A DNA stretch of 64,000 bases, from assembly GCA_021521415.1 (NCBI GenBank), contig JAIQDT010000106.1, positions 3,089,001-3,153,000 on the forward strand. The letters run 5' to 3'. The notes under the pieces are model-generated. The model was not told the origin of the DNA, searched no databases, and saw nothing but the letters and a program-made list of their open reading frames with translations. Made by a program: the position numbers and the translations under genes. Shown piece after piece: positions 1 through 12,555 of the stretch; the first letter of the stretch is position 1, and each line of letters starts with the position of its first letter. The stretch is from Bidens hawaiensis (lineage: Eukaryota > Streptophyta > Magnoliopsida > Asterales > Asteraceae).

Positions 1-509
1 TAATGAATAGCGATAATCATAACTGATCCGTTATGACGGTTTCGGTTAACCGGTTTTGAGTATTATATCGAATCGGTTATGGGTCGGTTAACTGTAATCA
101 AAACAATGCAATCAAGCCTAAAAGTTTCTTACCAAATATTACAAAAATAAAATAAAAATTACATGACATAATATAACAAAATATATAATCCATTATATTA
201 ATACCAAATATAATAAAATGCATTGTATAATCTAACAATGAAATTCAAGTTAAGTTGATAGCAAACATTGAACCAAAGTACATCATAATGATGAAATCCG
301 GCAATATTTTGGTGGAAGTTAATCCCAAACATATTGTTGGTTAAATAAATGATCGGTTCGGTTTTGACGGATTTGGAATTATCTTTAACCAAAACCGAGA
401 TTTGGTGGTTTTTGAAAATTCATTAGACCCCAGTTATCGGTTGAAATCGGTTTGATTATGTCGGTTGTGGTTAAATTAACGATTATGACGGCTAAGTTGC
501 TCACCCCTA
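1..509. repeat. Truncated GGTTA-rich hAT-like MITE
   Basis: The stretch is full of GGTTA/CGGTT motifs and ends in CACCCCTA, the usual end of the TAGGGGTG-type elements in this window. Its AT-rich middle matches, in inverted orientation, the complete element at 51113-51670. The left end lies outside the window. Confidence 0.6.
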
Positions 510-511
510 TT

Positions 512-925
512 TGATGTTGTATTATGGCCAAATGGAAGTAAGGTTAGAGGTGTGAGTTTACGTTATAAAGCCAATTTTACTATGAGAATATTCATAACTA
601 TATAATAATAATAACAACAATAATTTAAGTAACCTAAAGTAGCTTGTTACTTTTATGGTATCGAGTTCGAATTTGATTTTGATTGGGTTTTACCATAGTA
701 CGTATTCGGGCAACAACTTTTTCCTTATATAAGAGATGATGAGCTACAATGTATGAACGTTGTGTATTAAAATTTTAAGAATGTATGATAAGGACAAAAT
801 CATTTATTTTTTATTCATATTTTTTTTTGTTAGCTCTGTAGCTATCCATCTAGCTTGTACTCCCTTACACCAAAATAGGTTGCTACACTGCAATGAACCT
901 TTATTTTACGAATTATTATTATACA
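512..925. repeat. Dispersed repeat, copy 1
   Basis: This non-coding segment is related along its length to 12556-12862; both share the AAAGCCAATTT region and the GTAGCTATCCATCTA region. A further partial copy of its right part lies at about 1110-1225. No coding potential was seen. Confidence 0.55.
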
Positions 926-936
926 ACGGTTTCTTC

Positions 937-1077
937 GAGTTGGGGTCTCACTAGAAGCAGTCTCTCTATTCCTACGGAATAGAGGTAAAGCTGTCTACAT
1001 CTTATCCTTCTTAGACCCTACCATAGCTTTGCTATTGGTGGGATATACTGAGTACGATGATGATGACGATGATGATG
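937..1077 (+). mobile_element. 5'-truncated short retroposon with (GAT)n tail
   Basis: The 3' part, which runs from GGTCTCAC through TGAGTACGATGATG, is nearly the same as the 3' end of the complete retroposon at 63248-63638. It ends in an imperfect GAT repeat. A short TTTCTTC occurs at both edges and may be the target-site duplication. It is SINE-like or the 3' end of a LINE; the family is not identified. Confidence 0.6.
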
Positions 1078-1229
1078 ATTTCTTCTATTGATTTTTTGAA
1101 CATTTATTACTAGATAAAATCGTTTATTTTATTCATATTTCTTTTGGCTAACTCTGTGGCTATCCATCTAGCTTGTACTCCCTTACACCAAAATAAGTTG
1201 CTACACCGCAATGAACATTTATTTGATTT

Positions 1230-2210
1230 TTCGGTTCTAATTTATTACTAGATTAATTAATCTTACCTTCTTAAAGTAATATGATTTTTGAATACCAAAA
1301 TAAAAGATTGTGAATTTGAGTTTTATCTAGATCTAGAGCAATTTGTTCTAGGTGAGCAGGGGTATTACCCCGTTGTCGGTTTCTTCTTACGTGATAGATA
1401 GCGTCATAACGTTTTGTTCTTCAAGCGGAAAAATAATCTTTTTGCCAGGATCAAGGATGATCCTAGATGTCTGGACTTTGTTGCTCACACACAAAGAAAA
1501 AGAACAAAATTACAAAGATTGTCTTCTATGTTTTTATCAAATTTTAGTGATTGTCATTACCTTCACCAAATTTTATTGATTGCCATTTACTTTCAAAATT
1601 AACCTGATTTATATTTTACGTTTTCAGATGCTACCCTGTTTGTCGTTTGATCTTAACCCGGTTAGTGCATGGTAAACTATTCAATTCAATTCTAAGTTAG
1701 TTTATGAAACACAAATGCTATTAAATGTTATAATCATGATAAAATATTATTAAAATCTTGTTACAATTGCTTTGACAACAAGACAACAAACTAAAAAAGA
1801 TAATTCAATAATGGGTACCTTCCTACAACTTTTATATGATATATATTGACAACACAATAATAAAGAAGTCTACTTTTATTATTTGAAAGTGACTAGACAC
1901 AGACACTGAATCACTACAACTATAAAGTCTACAACTCACCGGAGTTCTTGTTACAATTTTCTATAGCTCTCATCTCCATAAACCATGGTGAGTAACTCGT
2001 CGGAGTTCTAGATTCCGGCCAACTTGTCCAACCGCCGGGCTATATGTAACTGTGTAAGTTTGTTTCGTTTATTTATCTTCTTAGAACTATTTAAGTATAT
2101 AAGGTTAATAATAATAAATAATAATAGTCACATATATTACTAGTCATATTTTAACAAATACATAGTTAATCTTTATTTATTTTTTGTTTGTGCAGACGGA
2201 TTCATCAACA
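1230..2210 (+). repeat. Duplicated block upstream of papain-like copy 1
   Basis: Two parts of this block recur in the same order at 19390-19610 and at 20045-20100 plus 20985-21075. Examples are the CATAACGTTTTGTTCTTCAA region and the GTACCTTCCT region. Since both blocks lie upstream of papain-like gene copies, this is best read as duplicated 5' flank. No protein is recognised here. Confidence 0.5.
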
Positions 2211-2644
2211 AGCATTAGGTTTAAGAGGATTTATCAAACAAAATAGCGTCTTATTCACCATCACCCGCTAACGAAAAATTGCAACGATGACGACGTGTTA
2301 TTGAGCTTTCAGAAGTAAGTTTTAGATGTACTTACTTAGTTTAAAAGGAAGTATATATATAGTTTTTGAGCATGGATGGGATTGAGCCTGAAACATGCTT
2401 ATTGGCTTTTTCTTAATTTTATACAATTTTTTTATATTTTTTAAAGAAAGTTATTATTCTAACGTGTTCTTTAGCTTTAAATTGTAAGTTTTTTTACATC
2501 TTTTGTCTTTGAACAGATCTTAAACCCTTATATGCCTCTATATCATCCTATGGTTATATGGAAATTGAAACATGTAGTCTTTGTTTAAAATTTGTATGCT
2601 TTTACCTGTAAACAAAAGTTAACAATGTGCTAAATTCAACGCCT

Positions 2645-2895
2645 GTACGTCTTTGTTTAAAACTTAAAACCGGTTTGGGTTGAAACCGGTTCGGTTTGGT
2701 CAACAAAAGTCAAAACCGGTTTATAATCGGTTTCGGTTCGGGTTGAAACCGGTTTCTTACCATGTACCATCGGATTCGGTTCGGGTTTTTATCGGTTTCG
2801 GTTCGGGTTTTTATCGGTTTCAGTTTGGTCAAGGGCAAAATATCGAAATTGTTAAAAGAAAACATAGTAAACTGAAAACAAATCAAGCGCGTTAA
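2645..2895. repeat. CCGGTTT-rich MITE fragment
   Basis: Alternating AACCGG, CGGTTT and TCGGGTT motifs match the elements at 36121 and 52293. Open frames here come from the repeat and are not genes. Clear terminal repeats and a TSD were not found, so this is probably a fragment. Confidence 0.5.
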
Positions 2896-3349
2896 ATTAA
2901 GTGTTGATTTTTCGGTGTGTTATGATTAATATATCTTGAAGTCCCTCGTGGAGGAGGCTGCTAAACAAGATTACAACTTCTGTAACAAAATATCAGAAAC
3001 TGGAAGTTTCTATAATTCCTTTCTGGATCAACCTGGATTTTTTTCAGATGATACCAAGTTTGATAGCTTTAAATCAAGATTCTTTCTGAGATGGTATTCT
3101 CAACTATTGATAAAACATGGTCAAGATGTGATTTCTGTCGCCTGAAAAGTTTTTAATAGACCAACTACCCTTAATGTAAAGGTTAGTTGGTTTCAAAGGA
3201 AAGCTATTATCTTGCAAAGTATTTCGAGATGTCATTCTAATGACTTTATGATATTTTAAAATATTGAGCAACTATCAGGTACTCATTGGTGGTACAACCA
3301 CGAGTCATAAAGTCATGCCGTCGAGCTAACTGCGAGCATTTTCACCTCA
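2896..3349 (+). other. Possible decayed exon (2936-3145), otherwise no gene
   Basis: An open frame of 69 codons with non-repetitive composition lies at 2936-3145 between the upstream block and the duplicated exon. It could be an upstream exon of the papain-like gene, but no family is recognised. The remainder is AT-rich and looks intronic. Confidence 0.2.
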
Positions 3350-4036
3350 ATCTTTTCAGGCGAGTCGGTGGCTTACCGACTTTCAGTAGTCAAGGCGCTA
3401 TTTAAGAATAAATGTTTTTTTTTTCTAATTTTTTTTTATCTTTCTATGTATAGTTGATTTAAAAAGATTTTTGCGTAAAAATAATCAACTAACTTAGTTA
3501 ACTCCAATCTTTCTAAAAGTGCATGTTCATTTTCTTTTGCTTAATTAAATGAGCAAAAAAAACTTGTTCTTGTTTGTTCGTTTACTAAATAAACGCACTT
3601 CCCGTTGAAAATTTCACAAAAAGCATGCGGTTCGTTAATAGGCGTAAGTAAAAAGTCTAAGAATCATTTTGTTTACATGTTATTTGTTTTTTGAACGATA
3701 TTCTTATGCTCAATAACAAGTTCTTGGAAATCAGGTGATGGATGTGGCGATTGAACTCGAACTAGCTGTATCGAGTTGGAACGTTATTCCTTGCATAAAA
3801 GAGGAAAGCTATCTCAAAGTCCAGAATAAGGCTTTGAATGATGAATTACGTGATAAATCCTCTACCTTTAACGATCATGGACTCAAACCACTCATTGAGA
3901 ATCCTAAACGATTTGAAGACTTTATCAAGAAAATGCATGGTAAGCTTATAAAAAGGATTTTGAGCCACCCACAATATGAGCGGTCAAACATTGAAGTAGG
4001 CGATACGAACCAAAAGTTCATGAAATGTTTGGCAAT
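3350..4036 (+). repeat. Tandem duplication, unit 1
   Basis: About 690 bp, from the GAGTCGGTGGCTTACCGACT region to the AAATGTTTGGCA region, repeats at 5562-6253 with only scattered changes. The unit includes the preceding intron and the exon at 3735. The two units are separated by the papain-like exon. Confidence 0.75.
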
Positions 4037-4045
4037 AGTTCATGA
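3735..4045 (+). pseudogene. Unknown exon upstream of papain-like copy 1 (tandem copy 1)
   Basis: An exon-like open frame follows the acceptor AAATCAG and encodes about 100 residues rich in charged amino acids (LIENPKRFE, KRILSHPQYERS). The same exon, with most residues unchanged, occurs 2.2 kb downstream at 5954-6260. Conservation of the reading frame between the copies supports a real exon. It precedes the papain-like exon at 4605 and may be the N-terminal part of the same gene. The family is not recognised. No good GT donor follows the conserved part, so the exon may be broken. Confidence 0.45.
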
Positions 4046-4124
4046 AATATAAGTTAATGTTACATAAGCCTCGTTCTTACTACATTTTCCCGCTTTTTAT
4101 TTTGTTTTATTGATTTTTTTATAT

Positions 4125-4316
4125 AACTTAAGGGGTTGGTTTCTCCGGTGAAGACCCAAGTTCGAGCCCCGCTTATGACACTTTAAATATATATTGGCAA
4201 TGAAGGATTTGTGAGGTTGTTAGCTCGAATCCTGAGCCCACCCGAAATTGGAGAGTGCGGTGCTTATCGCACAATAAAGTCGTTAAAAGGAATAATAATA
4301 ATAATAATAATAATAA
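4125..4316 (+). mobile_element. Possible tRNA-derived SINE with (AAT)n tail
   Basis: The segment has a B-box-like AGTTCGAGCCCC near its start and a second TCGAATCC motif, and ends in nine or so AAT repeats. This resembles a plant SINE, but the A box and the TSD are not clear. Confidence 0.3.
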
Positions 4317-4604
4317 ATACAACTTCCGATTCTAGCTCGTTCTAATCTAGGCATGTAGTTTTCAAAGTTTCACTGTTGACCCAAATTTGAAATCCATACA
4401 AACCCTTACTTATTTAGGTTGGCTGTTTTAAAATTTGGGAGTTACAATAATTGGATTTAACTTTAAATGATGCATAGATACCCTACATATTATTGATTGT
4501 TTTTAATAAACCAACTAACTATTTATTCTACCTACTCCACATGTGTGTGTAAATGTAAATGAAAATGATATGCTAATTGTTTTTTAATAATTTGATGATT
4601 GTAG

Positions 4605-5168
4605 GATACATATATGCAAGGATATTTTATTCATGATGAGCAATCCGAAGTCTCTAACCAAAAGAGCGGGTGCGGCTTAGCGGTTGTATTTGCTTATATG
4701 GTTGGTATGGTTATGACTAAGACTAGAAAAGACCGTCGGTATATCTTGTCACTTCAACTGTTGGTTGATTCGGGCTATCATAGCACTTATAATTTACAAC
4801 ACTTCTGTAAGAATGTAGGATTTGATAGCATCAAAGCGTACCCATTCACCCGTGCCAAGAGGGAATGGGATGAGGGATATTATTCGATTCTGAAACGTAA
4901 AAAATACTGTCTTGATGACTTGCAACACTTCGGCGAAAAGGCTGAAATGATTAAGCAAATAGTGCACAACTTTGGGCCTCAAGAAAAAAAGTTCCCTATT
5001 CTAGGAGCCGTGTATCTGATTTGTTTGAAGATTTCAAGTACGCGTGTGACAAAGAGGAAACCTCCCAATATGACAGTGGACAGATCATACCCGTTGAATG
5101 AATCACAACCATCTGATAATGCCAGTGCCTTGATGAACGAAGTAAGAAAAAAGGGATTAGTAAATTAA
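4605..5168 (+). pseudogene. Papain-like (C1A) cysteine peptidase homologue, copy 1, decayed
   Basis: The open frame of about 188 codons begins after the acceptor ATTGTAG and matches the order of papain-family motifs. NQKSGCGLAVV corresponds to the active-site cysteine helix, LSLQLLVDS to the LSEQELVDC motif, and FDSIKAYPFT to the IDSEEDYPYT region. One residue is missing in the active-site motif, so glycine sits where the catalytic cysteine should be. The frame ends at TAA before the regions with the catalytic His and Asn, which are present only in the copy at 21520-22351. It is therefore either a non-catalytic truncated protein or a pseudogene; pseudogene is more likely. It lies between two copies of its likely upstream exon. 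The family assignment is inferred from motif order, not from a database search. Confidence 0.65.
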
Positions 5169-5229
5169 ACGCGTTAATCATGCTTACGAAAACAACGATT
5201 GTAGAATGATAATCTAATTTTTTAAACAA

Positions 5230-5561
5230 ATCTTGCTAATTGTAGCATACATTTGTTGCATTTTCACAAGTGACAAAAAAATCAACACACTATCCTAAAA
5301 ACTTTAGGTTTGTAAACAAATTGAAAGAACACGAACACAACATGCTATCAAACAAATTGTATGTTCATTTAGAAAATAGGCATGTTCATGTTCGTTCGTT
5401 TAAAAACTTAACGAACAGTTCACGAACGTAAACAAACACAAATAAGCAAACTTAAACGGGATTGAACTAACATAAACGAACATAAGCTAACATTAACGAA
5501 CACAAACTAATATACACAAGCTCTAGTGGATGATCAAAAGCGGTAGACTATGTCACCTAGG
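5230..5561. repeat. GTTCG/CGAAC-rich MITE-like sequence
   Basis: Dense CGAACA and TGTTCG motifs occur here and again at 6265-6610, flanking the second tandem unit. The composition resembles degenerate hAT-type MITEs. Exact ends and a TSD were not resolved. Confidence 0.4.
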
Positions 5562-6253
5562 CGCTCTTTTCAGGAGAGTCGGTGGCTTACCGACTTCCAG
5601 TACTCAAGGCACTATTTCAGAACACACGCTTTTTTTTTCCTAATTTATTTTATATCTTTATATGTATAATTGATTTAAAAAGATTTGCCTAAAAATAATC
5701 CACCAACTTAGTTAACTCCAATCTTTATCTTTCTAAAAGCGCGTGTTCATTTTCTTTCGCTTAATTAAATGAGCAAAAAAACTTGTTCTTGTTTGTTCGT
5801 TTATTAAATAAACGTACTTCCCGTCGAACATTTCACAAAGAGCTTTCGGTTCGTTCATAGGCCTAAGTAAAAAGTCTAAGAATCATTTTGTTTCCATGTT
5901 ATTTGTTTTTTGAACGATATTCATATGCTCAATAAAAAGTTCTTGGAAATCAGGTGATGGATGTGGCGATTGAACTCGAACTAGCTTTATCGAGTTGGAA
6001 CATTGTTCCTTGCATGAACGAGGAAAGCTATCTCAAAGTCCTGGATGAGGCTCTGAATGATGAATTACGTGATAAATACTCTACCTTTAATTATCATGGA
6101 CTCAAACCACTCATTGAGAATCCTAAAAGATTTGAGAACTTCGTCAAGAAAATGCATGGTAAGCTTATAAAAAGGATTTTGAGCCACCCACAATATGAGC
6201 GGTCAAACATTGAAGTAGGCGATACGAACCAAGCGTTCATGAAATGTTTGGCA
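5562..6253 (+). repeat. Tandem duplication, unit 2
   Basis: Second copy of the 3350-4036 unit, in the same orientation, offset by about 2.2 kb. It includes the exon at 5954. No papain-like exon follows it. Confidence 0.75.
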
Positions 6254-6277
6254 GGAGTTTATTTGTTTATGTATTAA
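5954..6277 (+). pseudogene. Unknown exon (tandem copy 2)
   Basis: Second copy of the exon at 3735, open for 107 codons, with the same acceptor AAATCAG. Substitutions relative to copy 1 (for example KEESY against NEESY) do not break the frame. After the conserved part it runs into GTTCG-rich repeat and stops. It has no downstream catalytic exon, so it is an orphan exon. Confidence 0.4.
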
Positions 6278-6990
6278 ACGAACAAACAAGAACACGTTTT
6301 GTTCGTTTGTTTATATTTCAATAAAAATGTAAGTAATATTTTTATAAAAATATGTAAAAGGGGCTCGATAATATTATACACACACACATTTAGTTATAAT
6401 TTATTGAAAAAAACAAATTATCGTGATAATTCCACTATTGTGTGTATTTGTTTGTGTTATTAATGATGGCTTGTGTTCGTTTATCTTTGTTTAGTTATGT
6501 TCGTTTTGGTTTGTTTATGTTCGTCTACGTTCTTTAACTGTTCGTTTAGGTTTTGTGCGAACACGAGCATGCTCACTTTCTTAATGAACAAACATGAACA
6601 CAAAAAATTTGCGTTGTGTCAAGCAACGGGTTAAAACAAGTTGCAAACAAAATGAGTTCGGATAAATGTTTTCATAATCGGACCGGACAACCAACCGGTT
6701 CACCGGTCGGTCGAACAAATTTGGTGAAAAAAGACGGGTCATGCTGGAAATAGGATTTTTCAAAAAAAAAAATTTTTTTCCATTGAAAACCGGTTCAACC
6801 GGTTCGGTTTTTCAGTTCAACCGGTCAACCCGGTTCGGACTGGCCGGTTCTCTTGCAGCTGAGCAAGTATATAGAACCGGACCGGTCGGTGGACCAAATC
6901 CCGGTCGGACCGGTTCGACTGGCCGGGCCGGTCCGGTCACAACAACAATGGTTCGGATCAAAATGGGTCGGGTCCGGAACCGAGTTTTAC
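6265..6990. repeat. GTTCG-rich and CCGGTCGG-rich MITE-like cluster
   Basis: 6265-6610 repeats TGTTCG and TTTGTTTATG motifs. 6660-6990 is GC-rich with reiterated ACCGGT, CCGGTCGG and GGTTCGG motifs. Open frames on both strands here are low-complexity artefacts. No exact ends were found. Confidence 0.4.
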
Positions 6991-7611
6991 GTGCATCTCT
7001 ACTTGTTTTTATTTACTCAGACAATGTCAATTTAACTAGAAGCCCATTTTAACCCTCAACCCAATTAAGCCATCTTATTTTCCCTTTTCGTATTCAAGCG
7101 AGCCATCTTATTTTCAATTTTCGTATTCAATCGGTTGTTCCTTTTCTTCTTAGGTTAGTCATTGTCGTCTTATGCCTTTAACTGTGCGTTTATGTTGATG
7201 TTTGATCACAGTTTGTTTGCGCTATTGTTGTGTGCTACTTCGAATTTGCATTTATGTTCTCTTAGTATATGTTCTCATTACAATGTTATAAGAAAATAGC
7301 AACATGTAATTTAGATAAAATCATTGTAAATGGCAATATGGTGAAAGTGAAGAGTATACTAATGCACGAATGGGTTTGGTAGCCCACTGGCAAATTGCCA
7401 AGTCTTTAAAATACCAAGGGGCTAGGAGGTATTGAGTTTAAGTCTTTCAATGATAGCCCACTGAAACTAGCTGTTCAAAAGAAATAAATAATTAAATACA
7501 AATGTGCCTTTGGATGAACACATAAAGTACCAGCTGATCTTCTACACGACATGAATACGAGCCATGGTGAAACCATAATGCGAAACTTAAAATGAAAAGA
7601 AAAATATTAAA
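6991..7611. other. No gene seen; possible SINE relic
   Basis: AT-rich DNA. A TGGTAGCCCACTGG motif followed by TTGAGTTTAAGTC near 7380-7450 is loosely like a tRNA-derived A box and B box, but this is too weak for a firm call. Confidence 0.2.
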
Positions 7612-7619
7612 CACATTTA

Positions 7620-8031
7620 CAGGGCCGGCTTCGAGAATTGAAAAAAAAATTTGGGCCGAAGGCGAAAAATATTTTGGAGGCGAAAAATATTTTGAACCTT
7701 AAGTAAAAAGAGTATTTTGTTGGGTTTAAACAATTTAATTTTTAAATTGGCTTCCTTAGTTATGATTTGGGTTGTGTAAAAAACTAATGTATAAAAATAA
7801 GCTTAAACATGTTTCAAATGAGGGTAGAACCCACAACCATTTGGTTGGAAGTCATACCCTTTTACCACTAAACCAAATTAGTTGTTATATAATTGAGTTT
7901 AAATATTAAGTATAGATATAGTTTTTCAAAAAAATACATATAAATGTTTAAAAAATATATATATTTCGGGCCTAACGGGTAGTCGGGCCTGTGGCCGTCG
8001 ACCACCCTGCCATAGGCCATGGCCGGCCCTG
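7620..8031. mobile_element. Non-autonomous hAT element (MITE), CAGGGCCGGC ends
   Basis: The element starts with CAGGGCCGGC and ends with GCCGGCCCTG, a perfect 10-bp terminal inverted repeat. It is flanked by a perfect 8-bp target-site duplication, CACATTTA (7612-7619 and 8032-8039), the size expected for hAT transposases. It is 412 bp and has no coding capacity. A related, inverted element lies at 53416-53793. Confidence 0.9.
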
Positions 8032-8039
8032 CACATTTA

Positions 8040-10414
8040 AATACTATATAAAAGTAAAAAAGTTTGAAACTTAGAATGAAAATGATGTTAAACTAGCTCT
8101 ATATAATTAAACTTTAACATTAACAAAACAAAAGAACCATTTTTAACTTGTTTATGATTTGATGAGCTTTGAGTTGTAAAGATCGACCGGGTATCATGTT
8201 GTAAAGATTGCTTTCTTGCAAAGGACATACAAACATATATGAACTTTCCATTTTTAGCAAGATGGTTTATGGCAAAGTGCAAATCGGGTCAAACAATGGG
8301 GGCAAACATTGAAACATATATCGCTTTGTGTATATATGTATGCTTTTGATAATGGGTTCGTATGAGTTACGATTGTTGGATGAAAATGAATTAGATGACG
8401 AAGTGGAACGTCGCATTAATACGCTACAATGCGAGTCATACCAGTTATGTTTTAAAAGAGAACAAACCACTTAAGTTTTAACTTCAAAATTGGGAAGAGT
8501 TGCATATATATTTTCTTATCAGGTTTGAACTTCAATCTATGTTACTGTTCGATGTCGAAAGGTCAATCAAAAACATTTATAAAAGATTTTTACCAGGAAG
8601 AACAAGTAAGGTGTTAAATCCACAGGGAATCGGTGGAAGTGCAAGTTTGACTCATGACTGATTAATTATTAAACTAGAGTGGACAAACGATCTAAAGCAA
8701 GCTTTTAAAAAAGGTTTGATTGTGAAAGACTTTGGAAAACAAGTAACTTTAATTTGTAAACAGTTAAGAGAAGAATATCCAACTCCAGGTTTCAGGTTGT
8801 GAAGTAAATTGGATAAGTTAATTAAACCTATTCGGAAATCACTTTGTTTAAATAAATAATCAAAAGACCAAATATATTGTCAGAACTTAATCCGAACAAT
8901 TGGTTTGGATGAATAATAATTTAATTGATTACCAGATTTAAGGTTTGATAAATACAATCGGTTTAATGGCTAAAGATTGAAAAGAATGTGACATGAATTC
9001 GGTACACGATATTCTTTTATTTTGTTCTTATAAAAAGTGTTGTAAACATTCACCTTATCCTTTAAACTACTATTTTATTTTCATAGTTGAACATAGTCGT
9101 GTTATTATTGCACTTTTATAGAAGTACATCATTTCTCATTTACTTCACAAACTTATAGTAGTTCGGACCGTGACAATTGTATAAACAACTTTGCTCATGA
9201 ATTTTTGATATTTAACAACGTAGTATTATTAGGCACCACCATATCAAAATTGCCTATCAATAATTGCACTTTGTAAATTGAAAAAAATTTTATTCAAGTT
9301 TTAGAATCGTAACAACACAAACTCACGTTTGAAGGAAAAAACAATAACGAGAATCTATGATTTTTAACGAGTTGAGAGAGACACGCTATACTTATATTCA
9401 TCTTAACCATTTTTAGTAAAGTTATTTTCTAAGATGCTCATAATATTACCTTATTAACCTAAGCTAATCGCAAAAAATTTTGGGCCATATAAAACACATT
9501 TCGCCCGACGACACACATAGTTTCCCCTTTTTTGGATGACAAACTCATTGTGAATCCATAGTCGTAACGAGACATTACCATTTTGTAATAACATTATCAA
9601 CAAGCCCACATGTTCAATACACCATTATCACAAAAACACTCAAATTCAAATTAACAGCATAAAGTAACAATATAATTACACACTTGAGTCATGTAAAACA
9701 CTCACCATTGCCCGGAGAACTTTCGATTGCGTGAGTCTTTTCTCTTAAGTAGTTAACCAGTCAACACTAAATATGTTAAAATGCCAAGTCTTTAGCACAT
9801 AACACCATTTTACAACAACTTGATGAAATTAACTTACTATACATTCAACCCAACTAATTACACCTCAACAAGTTCTTAGAGTTTGTTTATTAGACGAGAA
9901 GGGGCACCTATGGATATTACATATGCATCGGTCAATCCCGCACTGCCATCTCATTTCTACCCTCATGTACCCACAAACAACAAAATCATCGGCGACACCT
10001 ACCCACAAGTATCATAGAACATTTTGTTTTTTTTTTGTTTTTTATAATCTAAAATAAATAAAATAATTAAATGTATTTAAAATTAAAATATCATTAAAAT
10101 TAAAAATATAACATATCTGAAAACCGGAAAAATAAAATACAAAAATTCAAACTAAAAAAATTAAAATATGAAAATTTAAACTAAATGATCCTTCGGCCAA
10201 TTATATTGGTTGATGATGATGTTGTCGTATCTTCCTCTTAGAAATGCTCGATGATGTTATCGTGTCTTTTTCTTCGGCTTGCTCGATGAGATATTTGAAA
10301 AATTGTATGCTACTATCGTTTGAAAAAAATATCGTTATCAGAATCATTTGACAGTATGAATATCCCAAGATCATTGTTTGAGAAATTGGGTGGGTGACAA
10401 CATTAATTTCAATT
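8040..10414. other. Intergenic, no gene recognised
   Basis: AT-rich sequence without a convincing ORF, RNA gene or repeat. Short open frames near 8090-8470 have no recognisable product. Confidence 0.5.
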
Positions 10415-11056
10415 AAAGTAAATACGATGCTGTCACACACATAATCTAAGACGGAAAACATTTCAAAACTACGTCGTTTTAATTAAAAGTTACCAAAATT
10501 AATTTGAAATCTCCATATATATCTTTTACTTCTTTTTTGGATTCTTCATGATTTTTTCTATCAAAGTTGAGCTTACGAGAAAATCCATGTAAATAAGAAT
10601 TATGAGATTATTTTTTATCATTACACAAACATAGCCTTGCTTGCTTTCATTGATATTGAAAAAGAATAGAAGCAATAAAAAACAAACCATATATGATTAG
10701 ATGCGAAGCATGAAGCTAAACAGGATTGGAGAGTGCTCGCAACTACAAAATTGGAATTCTTAAATCACAAAAATATTCATACTTAATAATTTACTTAGTT
10801 CTTGTAGTTTTGATTGAAAAATACCATTTTAAGTTCTGTATTTTTAATTGTTTCTAGCTTCAATTAAAAAAAATAGTAATTAAAATTAATTTTAGTTATT
10901 AATTACGTACTGTTTATTTTCTTTAATTAACGGGGACAAAATAGTAAGAGATATGGGCATTTCAAATTAATCTTGGTAACTTTTAATCGAAACGACGTAG
11001 TTTTGAAGCGTTTTTCGTCTAAGGTTAGGTGTGTGACAGCACCGTATTCACTTTCC
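10415..11056. mobile_element. Long-TIR non-autonomous DNA element
   Basis: Inverted arms of roughly 115-130 bp (about 10415-10540 and 10940-11056) share GACAGC, TAAGACG/CGTCTTA, AACTACGTCGTTTT and TTACCAAAATTAATTTGAAA with few differences. The centre is AT-rich and non-coding. Long arms suggest a Mutator-like or foldback element. The TSD was not resolved, so the family is open. Confidence 0.6.
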
Positions 11057-12555
11057 TCTATTACTTATTAGTCGAATTTGAAAAACGAAGCAAAAATTAA
11101 CACTTTTTATAAAGAGTTAAGTTCGTTTTTCGTCTATGAGATATGGATAAAGCCCGATTTCAACTACTGTATTACCATGTCATCGTTTATATATTCCTCT
11201 GTGGTTTATGATTTCCGACCTTTTATCACTACATTTATACACATAGTTCAAGAGCCACATATTTATAATAAGTCAATATTTGTGCGAGTTAAAAATAAAT
11301 AAAATTATAAAACAGGCATAATAAAGTAATAATTGTTAGTTTGTGATGGTAATTACTAAGAACGGACTATTATCGAAATTTATTTTATTACTAGTTTTAG
11401 AGCCCGTGTCACACATGAGATAATTCAAATGATAAAGTTATAAGTAAAACAAATAATTAAATAACGTATATAAAAAAAATGTATTACATCTATGCTTGTA
11501 TCTATACAATGTGTACATAAATTGATTTTATTTATATCACAAAATTATTTTTTTAAATGAACTTAACAAAAAAATGCTCATGCGAAAACGTACCCAATAA
11601 AATTTCTTTCTATTGAAAAATTCATTTTCGGTGCTATATATGTATAATTGAAAGACTTTTGGTTATTCTAAATTGACTATCAAGTTCGACTTTTACTTAA
11701 AGCATATAACTCAAATACAACTCAAGGGATTGGATCCGGTAGAAATCATGTTTTCTATAAGAATGGTGACAACAAATCTTGTTCGTCTATTTATTAATCT
11801 ATGGATGAGATTTATGATACATCACCAAACTAACTTAACTACAATTTTAAGAGGGATTAAAGGTATAATTGGAAATCCAAAATAACTAAATCCCAAGGAA
11901 ATAGCACATCATTTATATTCTCATCTGTTGTAAAATTTAATGACAAATATATTTAGAAAAAATTATTATGGATCAGCAATAATTGGTTCATCTAATGAAA
12001 TTATTGTTATTTTACGAACTTGAATTGCCACTTTATTTGCTTTTTAGGAAAAGAAAGATGATTTTATGTGTTGTTATTATGTAAATACTGTGTTGTTAGT
12101 AACATGGACAAGACTCGCTTCATATATTCAAATGATGTATTGGTTTCATTAGCTTGTTGTGTTGTGTTGGTTTCATTATTTTGGTGTTGTGCTAGTCTCA
12201 TTCGTTTATTTGTTTTAGTTTCATCATTCAGTTGTGTTGGTTTTATAAATTTGTACTGGTTTTAACATTTAGTTATAATTGTAACTTGTGAAATGCAAGC
12301 AACATAGTCTAAATTATAATAATTTTTTAACAAAAATACATTGTGTTGGAAATAGATTTCTTGGTGTTTTTATGCTTGATTCAAAAAGCTTTAAATAATT
12401 TCCTTAGATATTGAATGTTGTCAAAGACAAAAACACCCTTAATGAGACTTATTAATATGATGTGTCAATTTGCTAATTGGTTCCTATTATTCTAAAAAAA
12501 ATCCATTTCTATTTGATTCTACCTTTGATATAAATGTGTTGAAATAATGTCACTC
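11057..12555. other. Intergenic, no gene recognised
   Basis: AT-rich sequence with short unrelated open frames only (for example 11673-11885 and 12068-12265). Nothing recognisable was found. Confidence 0.5.
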
